23,106 nt of DNA, taken from assembly GCA_959596495.1 (NCBI GenBank), contig CAUFXK010000028.1:1-23106 (forward strand), in the 5' to 3' direction. The position numbers and the translations under genes are program-made. Below are positions 6,716-14,840 of the stretch, piece after piece (the stretch's first letter is position 1; the number at the start of each line of letters is the position of its first letter). The notes under the pieces are model-generated. The model saw nothing but the letters and a program-made list of their open reading frames with translations. It made no database searches and had not been told where the DNA came from. This DNA is from an uncultured Collinsella sp. GTDB lineage: Bacteria; Actinomycetota; Coriobacteriia; Coriobacteriales; Coriobacteriaceae.

Positions 6716-9700
6716 ATGTACGTTCCACACCCCCGTATCCGTAGGCTGTCGAAAATCCCGCTTGTTGGGACGGCGGCGCTTGCTGCGTTGATCGCCACGA
6801 GCGTCGCCTGCTTCACGGCCACGCCCCAGGTTGCCCAGGCGGCAGACGCGCCCGCAATCACCGATATGACCGAGCAGGATTATCAAGCCCTGGGTCTGGG
6901 CACGAGCGAGGACATTCCGACCGATACCGTTGGCCCCTATTCCACTGATACCCCCACGACGTTTGCCACGCGCAGCGAGGTCTATATGGCAGCTAACGGT
7001 AGCCATGGCAATCGCTACACTCTGCGCGACAAGCTCGAGAACGTCGAGCGCGGTGACATTGGCGGCAGCAGCAAACTCACCGATGGCTATGGAAGTGTGT
7101 GGGGCGCCGCAAAGTTCTGGCAAAACGTCAACAACTTCGATACGAACAGCGATCTCTACAAGCATAGCGACTACGGTGGCGGCACCTGGTCGTACCTAAG
7201 CAACAATGAGTCCTCAACAGTACTCGCCAACGACAACAACGGTTTCTCGGGCATTCACGCCACGAGTGTTGAGTTCTGCAGCGACGCCAGCACGGGCAAA
7301 AAGAGCCGCGTTGCCGAGCTCCGTGCCTACGGCGACAGTTCCTCCACGACGATTGACGGCAAGTCATACGCCGGAAAGGTTGAGCTGGTCCTCTACTCGT
7401 TTAGCAACGGGCGTACGCGCACTCTCGACACACACCTGCCGGTGACGGTCAACACTAATATGATGTACGAAGGCCGTTTTAAGTACCTGGATGCCGGTTA
7501 CCTGCAAGAGCACGACGCCGTCTTTGATGTCGAGGCGGGCGATGTCGATGGCGACGGCGTCGACGAGCTTTTTGTCTACGCGGGCTGCTATGTCGACGAG
7601 AACGGCGTGCGCAAGGCTGTAGTCGACATGTATGACTTGGAGGGCGGCAACTGGGAGCAAAGCGTCGTCAAGATCGATGCCGGTAACGCCGCGGACTACA
7701 CCACGCACAACAAGGGCGGGAACGACTCCTGGACGCAGCTTCAGTCAGCTCCTGTCGTTTCGCTAGCGGCCGGCGACCTCGATCGCGATTTTTGCGATGA
7801 CCTCGCCATCGTGGTCTCGGCACCCTACGGCAAGAAGAATATTGATAAGTCGACCCATTGCGAGCTGTTTTCGTGGGATGCATCCAAGGGTGCGCTCGTC
7901 CATGTCGATGCTCTGGGCGACGCGGGCGCAATCTCCCTCTCCGCGAACGGCAAGACCATGGTCGCTGCGAATGCGACGTTCGGCACGTTTGCCGCCTACG
8001 ATGAAGAAGGAAAGAAGACGGGTGAAACCGTCACGGGCCTTATTCTTGCGGGCTATGACTGGCAACGCAGCGCTTTTGATTACGGCGCTTCTGACGGCAG
8101 CAAGGGGCTGTACGGCGCGCTGTACCGCTACGCGTATTTTGACTCGGAGTCTGGCGAGTTCAAGCTTCCCGATTGCAAGGAATACAGAGACGGGCTCCTC
8201 GCCTCCTATGGGCTGATGCATGTGCCCAACAGCGCATGGAAGGATAGCGCTCAGGATAAGCGCTATCCGTGCACCTTGGCGCCTATTGCCCTTGCCACTG
8301 CCAACCTTGACGGCCTGTCCGAGCAGCTGGCGGTCGACGAGGTGCTCGTGGGCGGCGATGTGTTCCGCGACTTTGCCTGCAACACGGCACAGAGCGGGGC
8401 TCAGGGCTTGGGGTCCATGGCCGGAACCATGAGCATGAGCGGTCAGCAATACAACAGCAGCAACAAGCATGACCACAAGGGTATAGAGCAGGTGTGGATC
8501 AGCGACGTCAAGGCGGGCAGCGTTTCGGGTTCGGACCGCTATAACGAGAGCTTTATCGCCGTGGTGGGCAAGCACCGCGACGAGGACCTGCGCAAGAACG
8601 ATGACTACTATTGGATGACCGCCTCGCATTTTTCGCTCGACGAGAACGGAAAGGTGCGCCGCGGCGAGGAGCAGGTGATTAGCGAGAGCAACCGTCGCGG
8701 CACTACCTATGGCACATTTATCTCGCTCGCGCTGCCCGATGTCGACAACGACAGCGTCAAGATTACGTACAAGGACCGCTACAAGGTCTATACCAACCCG
8801 CGCGTGCTTGCCGTGCTGCAGGATGCGCCCTATGTTGAGGATCTGGAGCAGGCATACGGCTATCTGGTGTTGGGCGGCACGTCATACGGAGAGGAAAAGG
8901 GCACGGGGACATCCCAGGGCTATACCATTGGCGCCGAGTTGGGCGTTGCCGTCGAGGTGCAGACCGGTCCGCCCCTGGTCGCGATGAATGCTTCAGTCGA
9001 TTTTGCCGCCGAGGGATGCTATGACTACCGGAGCGAGCGCACGGTCAGCGCAAGCGTAAGCTATGAGTCGCATGCCGGCGAGGGTGACAAGGCCGTGCTC
9101 TACACGATTCCGATGGTCTATTACGAGTATGAGATCGAAAATGAGGAAACTGGTGGCAAGGGCGTGATGGCGACGCCCGTGTCGCTCGGCGCGCAGACCT
9201 CGGTCGTTAATGTCGAGGCCTATGACCGCATTGCCAAACAGCACAATATGACACCGCTCAGCTACTTTTTGACCAACCGGTCGGGAGAACCCGGAACCTA
9301 TCAAACGACGCTCAACGGCGAGACTCCCGTTGGGGATTCCTTTGGCCTGGGCAAGCCTGGCGTAACGCGCGCCTACACGCACGATGGGTTTAACGGCGCC
9401 GTCGCGCAGTCGGGGGCGAGCATTGAGCAGACCATCGAAGTCGAGGAGGGCAAGGAGCAGGAGCTCGAGCTCGGCTTGACGCTGAACGGCAGCGTTGTCA
9501 TGGGCGCGAAGCTCGCAAAGCACGAGTTGTTTGGCGGCCTGTGCTTTGGTGCCAACGCCGGCTTTACTACGGGTAACTCCTCGAGTGAATCGACCGAATA
9601 CGGCGGCACCGTCGACAACCTGCCCGAGGCCGCGCAGGGCAAGTACGGTTTTGTGTGGCGTCTGGGCGTCAACGCGGTGGATGTCGACAAGTTCGAGGCA

Positions 9701-10804
9701 GACTCGGGCGACAAGCTCGGCACCAAGGACACCGACCAGTTCTGGATCGTGGGCTATGACGTTAAGGACGTCGAGATGCCCGACGCGCCGGCCGTGACGG
9801 GCTTTACGGCAAACGCCGTCGATTCGACCAGCGTTACGTTTAGCTGGGACGATGTACTCGCAAACAAGAGTGGCTTTAGCTACGGCGTGGGCATGCTGCA
9901 GAGCAATGCGGCGGATGCGGTCGTCAATAGCTGGAAGATTGCCGACAACACGCAGACCTCGCTCAAGTGGGATGGGCTGCAGCCCAATACGGAGTATCGA
10001 TTCGCCATCGCCGCCGTTAAGAATGGATCCACGACCGAAACAGGTATTCGCTCGGCAATCATCACGGTCAAGACCATGCCCGATGGCATGACGATGACCG
10101 TGAGCGGACCTGCGGCGGATGCTGCGGAGGGGTCGGATTTTGGATACGACTCTTCGGTTGAGCGCACGGCGGGAAGCCACCTGACGCTCTCGGCGATTGG
10201 CCATGTGAAGCAACTCGGTGCCGACGATAGCGAAACAGGGCTGGCACCGACCTATGTGTGGTACCGCAAGGGCCGCGGCGAGACAGAGTTTAAGCTCGTG
10301 GGTGCCGATGGCAACCTCGCGGCTGGAACGGCCTCAAAGCTCGAGATTGACCTGACCGCAGACGATGACGGTGCGCAGTATTACTGCCACGTGGGATACA
10401 ACGACGTGGGCCTCGACACCGGCACGACGCTCGTGAATATCGAGGCCGAGGAGACGGCGCCCACAACGGTGAACGCCACCCCGATCCGCATGCGCCGCCT
10501 GTTCTCACAGGCAAGTGCGGGCGCCAAGAAGTTCCTGGACCATACGCTGGTAAACACCGCCGGCCCAACCGATTCCGAAGGCTCAAAGGACCCCGAGACT
10601 CCTGAGACCCCGACGAACCCGGACAAGCCCAAGTCCGACAACGGAGCTAAGACCGACACCAAGGTCAAGACTACGACCACAGCGAAGAACCTCGCAAACA
10701 CCGGCGACCAAACATTCGCCCTAGTCGCCACCGCAGCAGCAGCGGGAGCAACGCTCGTAGTGATAGCCCTCATCATGCTGATCAAGCGCCGCAAGACCCA
10801 CTAG
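6716..10804 (+). CDS. Large LANTG-anchored surface protein with FG-GAP-like, Fn3 and Ig-like domains
   Basis: Predicted wall-anchored protein of 1362 aa, function unknown. A signal peptide (1-42) ends at VAQA. Residues about 270-680 carry FG-GAP/VCBS-like calcium loops: GDVDGDGVDEL (275-285), GDLDRDFCDDL (353-363) and DVDND (675-679), suggesting a beta-propeller. Residues about 730-1015 are beta-rich with long alternating Ser/Thr and hydrophobic strands; I recognise no family. A fibronectin type III domain follows (about 1021-1121), then an Ig-like domain (about 1125-1245, with YYCHV). A Pro/Thr/Lys linker leads to LANTG (1326-1330), a hydrophobic helix and the tail KRRKTH. I chose ATG 6716 because GAGG at 6706-6709 lies 6 nt upstream; the in-frame ATG at 6680 has no ribosome binding site. 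The gene stands alone between two motif arrays and ends at its own terminator. A host-binding or glycan-binding role is plausible but unproven. Confidence 0.9.
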   Translation: MYVPHPRIRRLSKIPLVGTAALAALIATSVACFTATPQVAQAADAPAITDMTEQDYQALGLGTSEDIPTDTVGPYSTDTPTTFATRSEVYMAANGSHGNRYTLRDKLENVERGDIGGSSKLTDGYGSVWGAAKFWQNVNNFDTNSDLYKHSDYGGGTWSYLSNNESSTVLANDNNGFSGIHATSVEFCSDASTGKKSRVAELRAYGDSSSTTIDGKSYAGKVELVLYSFSNGRTRTLDTHLPVTVNTNMMYEGRFKYLDAGYLQEHDAVFDVEAGDVDGDGVDELFVYAGCYVDENGVRKAVVDMYDLEGGNWEQSVVKIDAGNAADYTTHNKGGNDSWTQLQSAPVVSLAAGDLDRDFCDDLAIVVSAPYGKKNIDKSTHCELFSWDASKGALVHVDALGDAGAISLSANGKTMVAANATFGTFAAYDEEGKKTGETVTGLILAGYDWQRSAFDYGASDGSKGLYGALYRYAYFDSESGEFKLPDCKEYRDGLLASYGLMHVPNSAWKDSAQDKRYPCTLAPIALATANLDGLSEQLAVDEVLVGGDVFRDFACNTAQSGAQGLGSMAGTMSMSGQQYNSSNKHDHKGIEQVWISDVKAGSVSGSDRYNESFIAVVGKHRDEDLRKNDDYYWMTASHFSLDENGKVRRGEEQVISESNRRGTTYGTFISLALPDVDNDSVKITYKDRYKVYTNPRVLAVLQDAPYVEDLEQAYGYLVLGGTSYGEEKGTGTSQGYTIGAELGVAVEVQTGPPLVAMNASVDFAAEGCYDYRSERTVSASVSYESHAGEGDKAVLYTIPMVYYEYEIENEETGGKGVMATPVSLGAQTSVVNVEAYDRIAKQHNMTPLSYFLTNRSGEPGTYQTTLNGETPVGDSFGLGKPGVTRAYTHDGFNGAVAQSGASIEQTIEVEEGKEQELELGLTLNGSVVMGAKLAKHELFGGLCFGANAGFTTGNSSSESTEYGGTVDNLPEAAQGKYGFVWRLGVNAVDVDKFEADSGDKLGTKDTDQFWIVGYDVKDVEMPDAPAVTGFTANAVDSTSVTFSWDDVLANKSGFSYGVGMLQSNAADAVVNSWKIADNTQTSLKWDGLQPNTEYRFAIAAVKNGSTTETGIRSAIITVKTMPDGMTMTVSGPAADAAEGSDFGYDSSVERTAGSHLTLSAIGHVKQLGADDSETGLAPTYVWYRKGRGETEFKLVGADGNLAAGTASKLEIDLTADDDGAQYYCHVGYNDVGLDTGTTLVNIEAEETAPTTVNATPIRMRRLFSQASAGAKKFLDHTLVNTAGPTDSEGSKDPETPETPTNPDKPKSDNGAKTDTKVKTTTTAKNLANTGDQTFALVATAAAAGATLVVIALIMLIKRRKTH

Positions 10805-10831
10805 TAGCCAGTCGAACATATCGACAACCCA

Positions 10832-10869
10832 AAAACCCGGGTAGCCAAAAAACAGGCCACCCGGGTTTT
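10832..10869 (+). terminator. Hairpin terminator after the large surface protein
   Basis: The arms AAAACCCGGGT (10832-10842) and ACCCGGGTTTT (10859-10869) are exact complements. One mismatch separates them from an inner GCC/GGC helix, with an A-rich 8-nt loop. The stem ends in TTTT. It begins 28 nt after the surface protein stop and comes before the downstream motif array. Confidence 0.85.
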
Positions 10870-10893
10870 CTGTTGAGTGGAGACTCCGCAAGC

Positions 10894-11062
10894 GGAAACT
10901 GCATCCCACAATTAGCGCCCGGAACGGGACACATTTTCCCAACGAGCCTCAACCGGAAAATACATCCCGGAATCCAGCTGAATAGTGGGACACACTTTCC
11001 CAATCGGGTCCCAAGCGGAAACTGCATCCCATTCCAGACAAGAATTCCGGGACACACTTTCC
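10894..11062. repeat. Second array of the same alternating 14-bp motif, 6 copies
   Basis: The motif that forms the 6146-6592 array recurs here: reversed at 10894, 10955 and 11017, forward at 10926, 10987 and 11049 (start positions). Steps are 32, 29, 32, 30 and 32 bp, the same phasing. Two of the forward copies, GGGACACACTTTCC, are identical to the copy at 6270 of the first array. It lies just past the terminator of the large surface protein, so the gene is bracketed by one repeat family. Confidence 0.9.
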
Positions 11063-11071
11063 GCAAACAAA

Positions 11072-11094
11072 GAAGGCCACATAACGTGGCCTTC
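11072..11094. repeat. Solo hairpin resembling the core of the palindromic element
   Basis: GAAGGCCAC (11072-11080) pairs perfectly with GTGGCCTTC (11086-11094) around ATAAC. The stem is identical to the inner hairpin of the element at 5957-6085, and the preceding CGCAAA-like bases resemble its flank. I read it as a decayed or minimal third copy; it might also act as a weak terminator, but there is no T tract. Confidence 0.65.
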
Positions 11095-11148
11095 AACTTA
11101 TATATGTTCGGCGATACACCCAAGACAAGCCACGCTCCAACAACAGGG

Positions 11149-11279
11149 CGTCTGTCCGGGCGGAGGTATGTAAGGTTCATCGCGAGTTCCGCACGCAAAG
11201 GAGGCCACTTAATGTGGCCTCCGTCTTGCGCAGGACTGTCCGAGCAGGGAACCTTACGTTCCGCGTCGCCGGGCAGACG
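11149..11279 (-). repeat. Large palindromic element, copy 2 (inverted relative to copy 1)
   Basis: Read on the minus strand, its core closely matches the element at 5957-6085, including TTCCCTGCTC, CCTGCGCAAGACG and TTTGCGTGCGGAACTCGCG. The inner stem GGAGGCCAC (11200-11208) pairs with 11214-11222. The arms around it also pair: AAGGTT with AACCTT, and an outer CGTCTG with CAGACG, with some mismatches between. Several positions differ from copy 1 but keep pairing, which supports selection for structure. It lies immediately after the stop of the LTA-synthase-like gene on the minus strand, so it could also act there as a transcription end. Confidence 0.7.
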
Positions 11280-11298
11280 AACCAGTTAAGACGCGCTG

Positions 11299-13599
11299 CT
11301 ACTTGATCTTGGTCGTACCCGGTGCCAGGTTGGGGTCGGTCTCGTTGGCCTCGGTCTGGAAGTGCTCCGTGTAGACGTTCTTGCCGTCGCGGAACATCTC
11401 GTAGTACTGCATCTTGGCGTAATCCTCGCGTGCCTTGGCGGCAGCCGCGGCGGCGTCGTCGTCACCGGTGACGTTGGAGGAGAGCGCCCAGCGCAGGCTG
11501 GCGTCCTCGTAGCCCACCGAGTTGATGGCGGGCAGCGACTCGCGCAGCGTCATGTGCGCTTTCTGGTAGTCGGAGAGAGGTGCGCCGATCAGCTGCATCA
11601 GCTGGGTGGACAGATAGTTGGTGGACAGGTCATCGACCTCGCTCGTCTGGTCGCAGCCGGCAACGTCGTAGTTGGCCCAGATGATGTAGTCGGTCTGCCA
11701 CAGGCGCTCTTGATGCGTAGCGTCGTCCTCGCCGGTAAACCACTTATCGTTGAACTTGGACGGGAAGAACGGCTGGTGATCGCCCCAGAACACCACGACC
11801 ACCTTGCGGTCGAGCTTGCTCAAGGCGTTGAGGAAGTAGCGCAGTGCCTGGTCGGACTGCTCAATGCACGAGACGTACTCGTCGACATCGGAGAGCGTGC
11901 CGTCCTCGACGGTCTTGGTGTCCAGGTCGGTCGTGTCGATGTTGAGGTGCATCTGCTTGTCGACCGGCAGCAGACCCGTATCGTAGCCCGAGTGGTTCTG
12001 CATGGTCACGTCGAAGATAAACTGCGGATCGGCGTTCTGGTCGAGCAGCTCAAGAATCTTGTCGTAGGTTGCCTGGTCGGTCACCATGCCGCGCAGGGTG
12101 TCGGCGCCCTGGAAATCGTTGATGGACAGGAACTGGTCAAAGCCAAAGTCCTTGTAGACGTTCTCGCGGTTCCAGTTGGTCGCGTGGTTGGGGTGCATGG
12201 CCGTGGTGGAATAGCCGAGCGACTTGAACTGCTCTGCCAGGTTCCCGGTCGTTTCCATGTTGTAGATGGTGTAGGGGTACACGCCCGAGCCCAGGTTGGC
12301 CATGGAGTTGCCGGTCATAAACTCAAACTCGGTATTGGCGGTACCGCCGCCGTAGGCGCTCACGTAGAGCTTGCCGCGGCTGAGGCAGTTGGACAGGTTC
12401 TTAAAGTACTGCGGGCCCTCGTAGCCGGCGCGCATGTTCTGATAGATGGACAGGTCCGAGAAAGTCTCGTTCATGATGGCGATGACCGTGGGCTTCTCGC
12501 TGTCGAACTGCTCCTTTGCGGCGGCGCGCTCGTCGCTCTTGGCGGCATCGGACTTGTCGTAGGCCTTGGCGTACTTTTTGAGCGTGGCCTTGGCATCGTC
12601 GACGGAGTAGTCGGCGGGTTTGGGCGGCTTGATGGACTGCGCCGCGCTAATGAAAGCGGGCAGGTAGCCCTCGCGCCAGTAGCTCTCGAGCGGACGCCAG
12701 GTGTAGACGGTTATACCGAGGGTGTTGTAGTAGTCGATGAGCGTGACGTGCGCGGTCACACCGCCCAGGCACAGCACCGCTACGAGCAGGTTGGTGAGCA
12801 GCATGCGCTTGGCGTTGGCGGCGCCCTTCTGGCGATGCGGCGCGACCAGGCCGGCGTACTCGCACAGCAGCATGGCGATGGCGGTAAAGCCCATGGACAG
12901 CACGCAGAACAGCGAGATGGAGAAGGTGTAGCCGGTGCCGGCGACCGCGGCGGCAGTGGAGATGGCCGAAAGGTCACCCGGCTGGATGGGCATGGATTTA
13001 AACGTGATGACGAAGAACTCGGCAATGCCCAGGACAAAGAGGGCAAAGGCCAGGACCGCGGGAGCTGCGCCGTGGCGCTGGAACAGGAAGAACAGGCCGG
13101 TCATGAGCACGGTGATGATGGCCCACTCGAGCAGGATGCATAGGGGGTAGACCCAGGTAAAGTCGTGGTTGGACGAAACCTCTATGCCCAGCAGCGCAAA
13201 GACGCCGGCGAGCAGCAGGCACAGGACGGCGGCGACGAGCGGTTTGCCCACAAAGGCGCCGCGCAGGCGGGCGAGCTTGCCGGTGGGGGCGGGGGCGTCG
13301 GGCTTGGCGAACGCAAAGACGCGCGGGGCGATGCGGTCGCGGGCGATGCTGGCCCAAGCGCAACCGGTGAGAATGGCATTGGTCAGGATGAGCATCACAA
13401 AGGCGAGCGGCTCGTTTTGCGCGACGAGACCAATAGCGCCCCAGACGGTCAAAAAGACCTGGAACAGACCGAAGGCGACGCTCCAGGCGATAGCGCCCTT
13501 GGCAACGGTGCTCGACTGTGCGCGAATGGCCTTGGCCTCGCGCAAGACAAGGTAGACGGTCGCCGCAAGACCGACGAGCGAGATGGCGGCAGCGAACAT
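11299..13599 (-). CDS. LTA synthase family membrane phosphotransferase
   Basis: Alkaline-phosphatase-fold membrane enzyme of 766 aa in the LtaS/MdoB family, which transfers glycerol-phosphate groups to build lipoteichoic-acid-like polymers outside the membrane. The first ~280 residues hold several hydrophobic helices, followed by a linker and the extracellular sulfatase-like domain (from about 370). Metal and catalytic residues are visible: Glu378 in MNETFSD, the likely Thr nucleophile Thr420 in GGGTANTEFEF, and Asp607-His608 in WGDHQP. The HPNH segment is also typical. The open frame extends to a GTG at 13614, but GAGGAG (13607-13612 on the minus strand) lies 7 nt before ATG 13599, so I chose 13599. 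It is transcribed alone toward the palindromic element. The exact polymer made is unknown; Coriobacteriia may make glycolipid-linked variants. Confidence 0.92.
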   Translation of the reverse strand: MFAAAISLVGLAATVYLVLREAKAIRAQSSTVAKGAIAWSVAFGLFQVFLTVWGAIGLVAQNEPLAFVMLILTNAILTGCAWASIARDRIAPRVFAFAKPDAPAPTGKLARLRGAFVGKPLVAAVLCLLLAGVFALLGIEVSSNHDFTWVYPLCILLEWAIITVLMTGLFFLFQRHGAAPAVLAFALFVLGIAEFFVITFKSMPIQPGDLSAISTAAAVAGTGYTFSISLFCVLSMGFTAIAMLLCEYAGLVAPHRQKGAANAKRMLLTNLLVAVLCLGGVTAHVTLIDYYNTLGITVYTWRPLESYWREGYLPAFISAAQSIKPPKPADYSVDDAKATLKKYAKAYDKSDAAKSDERAAAKEQFDSEKPTVIAIMNETFSDLSIYQNMRAGYEGPQYFKNLSNCLSRGKLYVSAYGGGTANTEFEFMTGNSMANLGSGVYPYTIYNMETTGNLAEQFKSLGYSTTAMHPNHATNWNRENVYKDFGFDQFLSINDFQGADTLRGMVTDQATYDKILELLDQNADPQFIFDVTMQNHSGYDTGLLPVDKQMHLNIDTTDLDTKTVEDGTLSDVDEYVSCIEQSDQALRYFLNALSKLDRKVVVVFWGDHQPFFPSKFNDKWFTGEDDATHQERLWQTDYIIWANYDVAGCDQTSEVDDLSTNYLSTQLMQLIGAPLSDYQKAHMTLRESLPAINSVGYEDASLRWALSSNVTGDDDAAAAAAKAREDYAKMQYYEMFRDGKNVYTEHFQTEANETDPNLAPGTTKIK

Positions 13600-13813
13600 G
13601 CTGAGACTCCTCACAAACTTAAAACCTACGAAAGCGGGGGTTTACCCGATTGTTACCAAGATATGCGCTGCAATTGGTGGCTGCGCACAACAACCAGCCA
13701 TATTAACGCGCACGTGTGGCGGTGTGGCGCAATGTAGTGGCGACCTGCGCGATAATGGACGGGAATTACACGGAAACGTAAAGGCTTCTTAAAGAAATGG
13801 CGAGGATGAGGCG

Positions 13814-14683
13814 ATGAACGAGCGGGTTTGTATGACGAGTGCGGGCGACGTGGGTGCCGGCATGGACGCGGGCGGCTATCCGGTCGAGACTACGGGCAAC
13901 GCGGTGCTGGACATTTTGGAGCACCGTTCGTCTACGCGCGCCTTCGCGCGCGATGACAGTGACCGTCCCGTAGCGGTGACCGACGAGCAGCGGGCGGCGA
14001 TTTTGCATGCGGCGAGTCGCGCGCCATCGGCAGGCGCCATGATGATGTATTCCATCGTGAGCATTCGCGAGCAGGCTACGCTGGACCGTCTGGCCGACCT
14101 GTGCGATCACCAGCCCATGATCGCCAAGGCGCCCTGGGCACTTATATTTGTGGTCGATTATGCCAAGTGGATCGATCTGTTTGAGCACGTGGGCTGCTTT
14201 GAGCCCGAGTTTGTCGAGCGCACGGGCAAGGCGCCCCGCCGCGCGCCGGGTTTGGGCGACTTTGCCATCGCGGCCCAGGATGCCGTGATCGCTGCACAAA
14301 ACGCCGTGGTTGCCGCCGAGGCCCTGGGGCTGGGGAGCTGCTACATCGGTGATATCGTCGAGAATGCCGAGGAAGTTGCCGAGCTGCTCGATCTGCCGCC
14401 CTATACCATGCCGCTGTCGATGCTCATCATCGGCACGCCCCGTAAGGAGCGCCCGGCAATCGCGCACCCCGTGGTGAACCTGGTGCACGAGGAGCGCTAC
14501 TGCCGCGCGGATGCCGCGACCATGGACGCGCAGGTGGCCGAGATGGACGCGATGTTTCGCCCGCATGCCCGCGAGGTGGGGGAGCGCGTGGTGGATATCT
14601 ACACCCGCAAACACACCAGTCCCTTTATGGCCGAGATGAGTCGCTCCATGGAGTGGTGGTTCAAAAACTGGCTCGGAAAATGA
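13814..14683 (+). CDS. Nitroreductase family flavoenzyme
   Basis: FMN-dependent NAD(P)H oxidoreductase of 289 aa. The N-terminal HRSSTRAF (37-44) is the family's FMN-binding Arg-Ser motif, PSAG (71-74) is the second flavin contact, and ALGLGSCYIG (170-179) is the conserved loop near the flavin. IIGTP follows in the last core strand. It is longer than the usual 170-250 aa, with a ~25-residue N-terminal extension and a ~70-residue C-terminal tail ending MEWWFKNWLGK. GAGGA at 13802-13806 is 7 nt from the ATG; a later ATG at 13832 is possible. The gene is monocistronic, divergent from the LTA-synthase-like gene across 214 bp in which I see only a GATAAT (13751-13756) that may be its -10 box. The natural substrate (nitroaromatic, quinone or flavin) cannot be told from sequence. 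Confidence 0.93.
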   Translation: MNERVCMTSAGDVGAGMDAGGYPVETTGNAVLDILEHRSSTRAFARDDSDRPVAVTDEQRAAILHAASRAPSAGAMMMYSIVSIREQATLDRLADLCDHQPMIAKAPWALIFVVDYAKWIDLFEHVGCFEPEFVERTGKAPRRAPGLGDFAIAAQDAVIAAQNAVVAAEALGLGSCYIGDIVENAEEVAELLDLPPYTMPLSMLIIGTPRKERPAIAHPVVNLVHEERYCRADAATMDAQVAEMDAMFRPHAREVGERVVDIYTRKHTSPFMAEMSRSMEWWFKNWLGK

Positions 14684-14684
14684 C

Positions 14685-14719
14685 GAATGTGGCAAAGGGA
14701 CAGTCCCTTTGCCACATTC
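14685..14719. terminator. Perfect 16-bp hairpin after the nitroreductase gene
   Basis: Arms 14685-14700 and 14704-14719 are exact complements around the 3-nt loop CAG. It starts 2 nt after the nitroreductase stop. There is no T tract, so it may stabilise the mRNA end or be a REP-like palindrome. Its CAAAGGGA/TCCCTTTG core resembles the hairpin at 17171-17209. Confidence 0.7.
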
Positions 14720-14799
14720 CATATCGCGCGATGGCATAAAGGCCGTATAAATGTTTATCTAGCTGGGAAAACAGTGCATTAAAACATGGGCCGATTGCC

Positions 14800-14805
14800 T
14801 ATAAT
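14800..14805 (+). promoter_or_regulatory. -10 box of the kup promoter
   Basis: A perfect TATAAT lies 35 nt before the kup ATG. The -35 region is weak (CATTAA at 17 nt spacing). The resulting leader would be only about 30 nt, so no room exists for a c-di-AMP riboswitch here. Confidence 0.6.
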
Positions 14806-14840
14806 CCCTTCGAACATTAAAGTTGGGAGGAAACCGGCTT

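Noticed and set aside
10873..11289. 138-codon open frame over the second array and element
   Set aside because: Same cause: repeat-derived open frame crossing hairpins, with no ribosome binding site.
11362..13143. 593-codon + strand open frame opposite the LTA-synthase-like gene
   Set aside because: Antisense shadow in high-GC coding DNA; Val/Gly/Leu-rich low-complexity translation and no ribosome binding site.
14741..14840. c-di-AMP riboswitch before kup
   Set aside because: The likely leader is only about 30 nt from the TATAAT box to the ATG, too short for this riboswitch.
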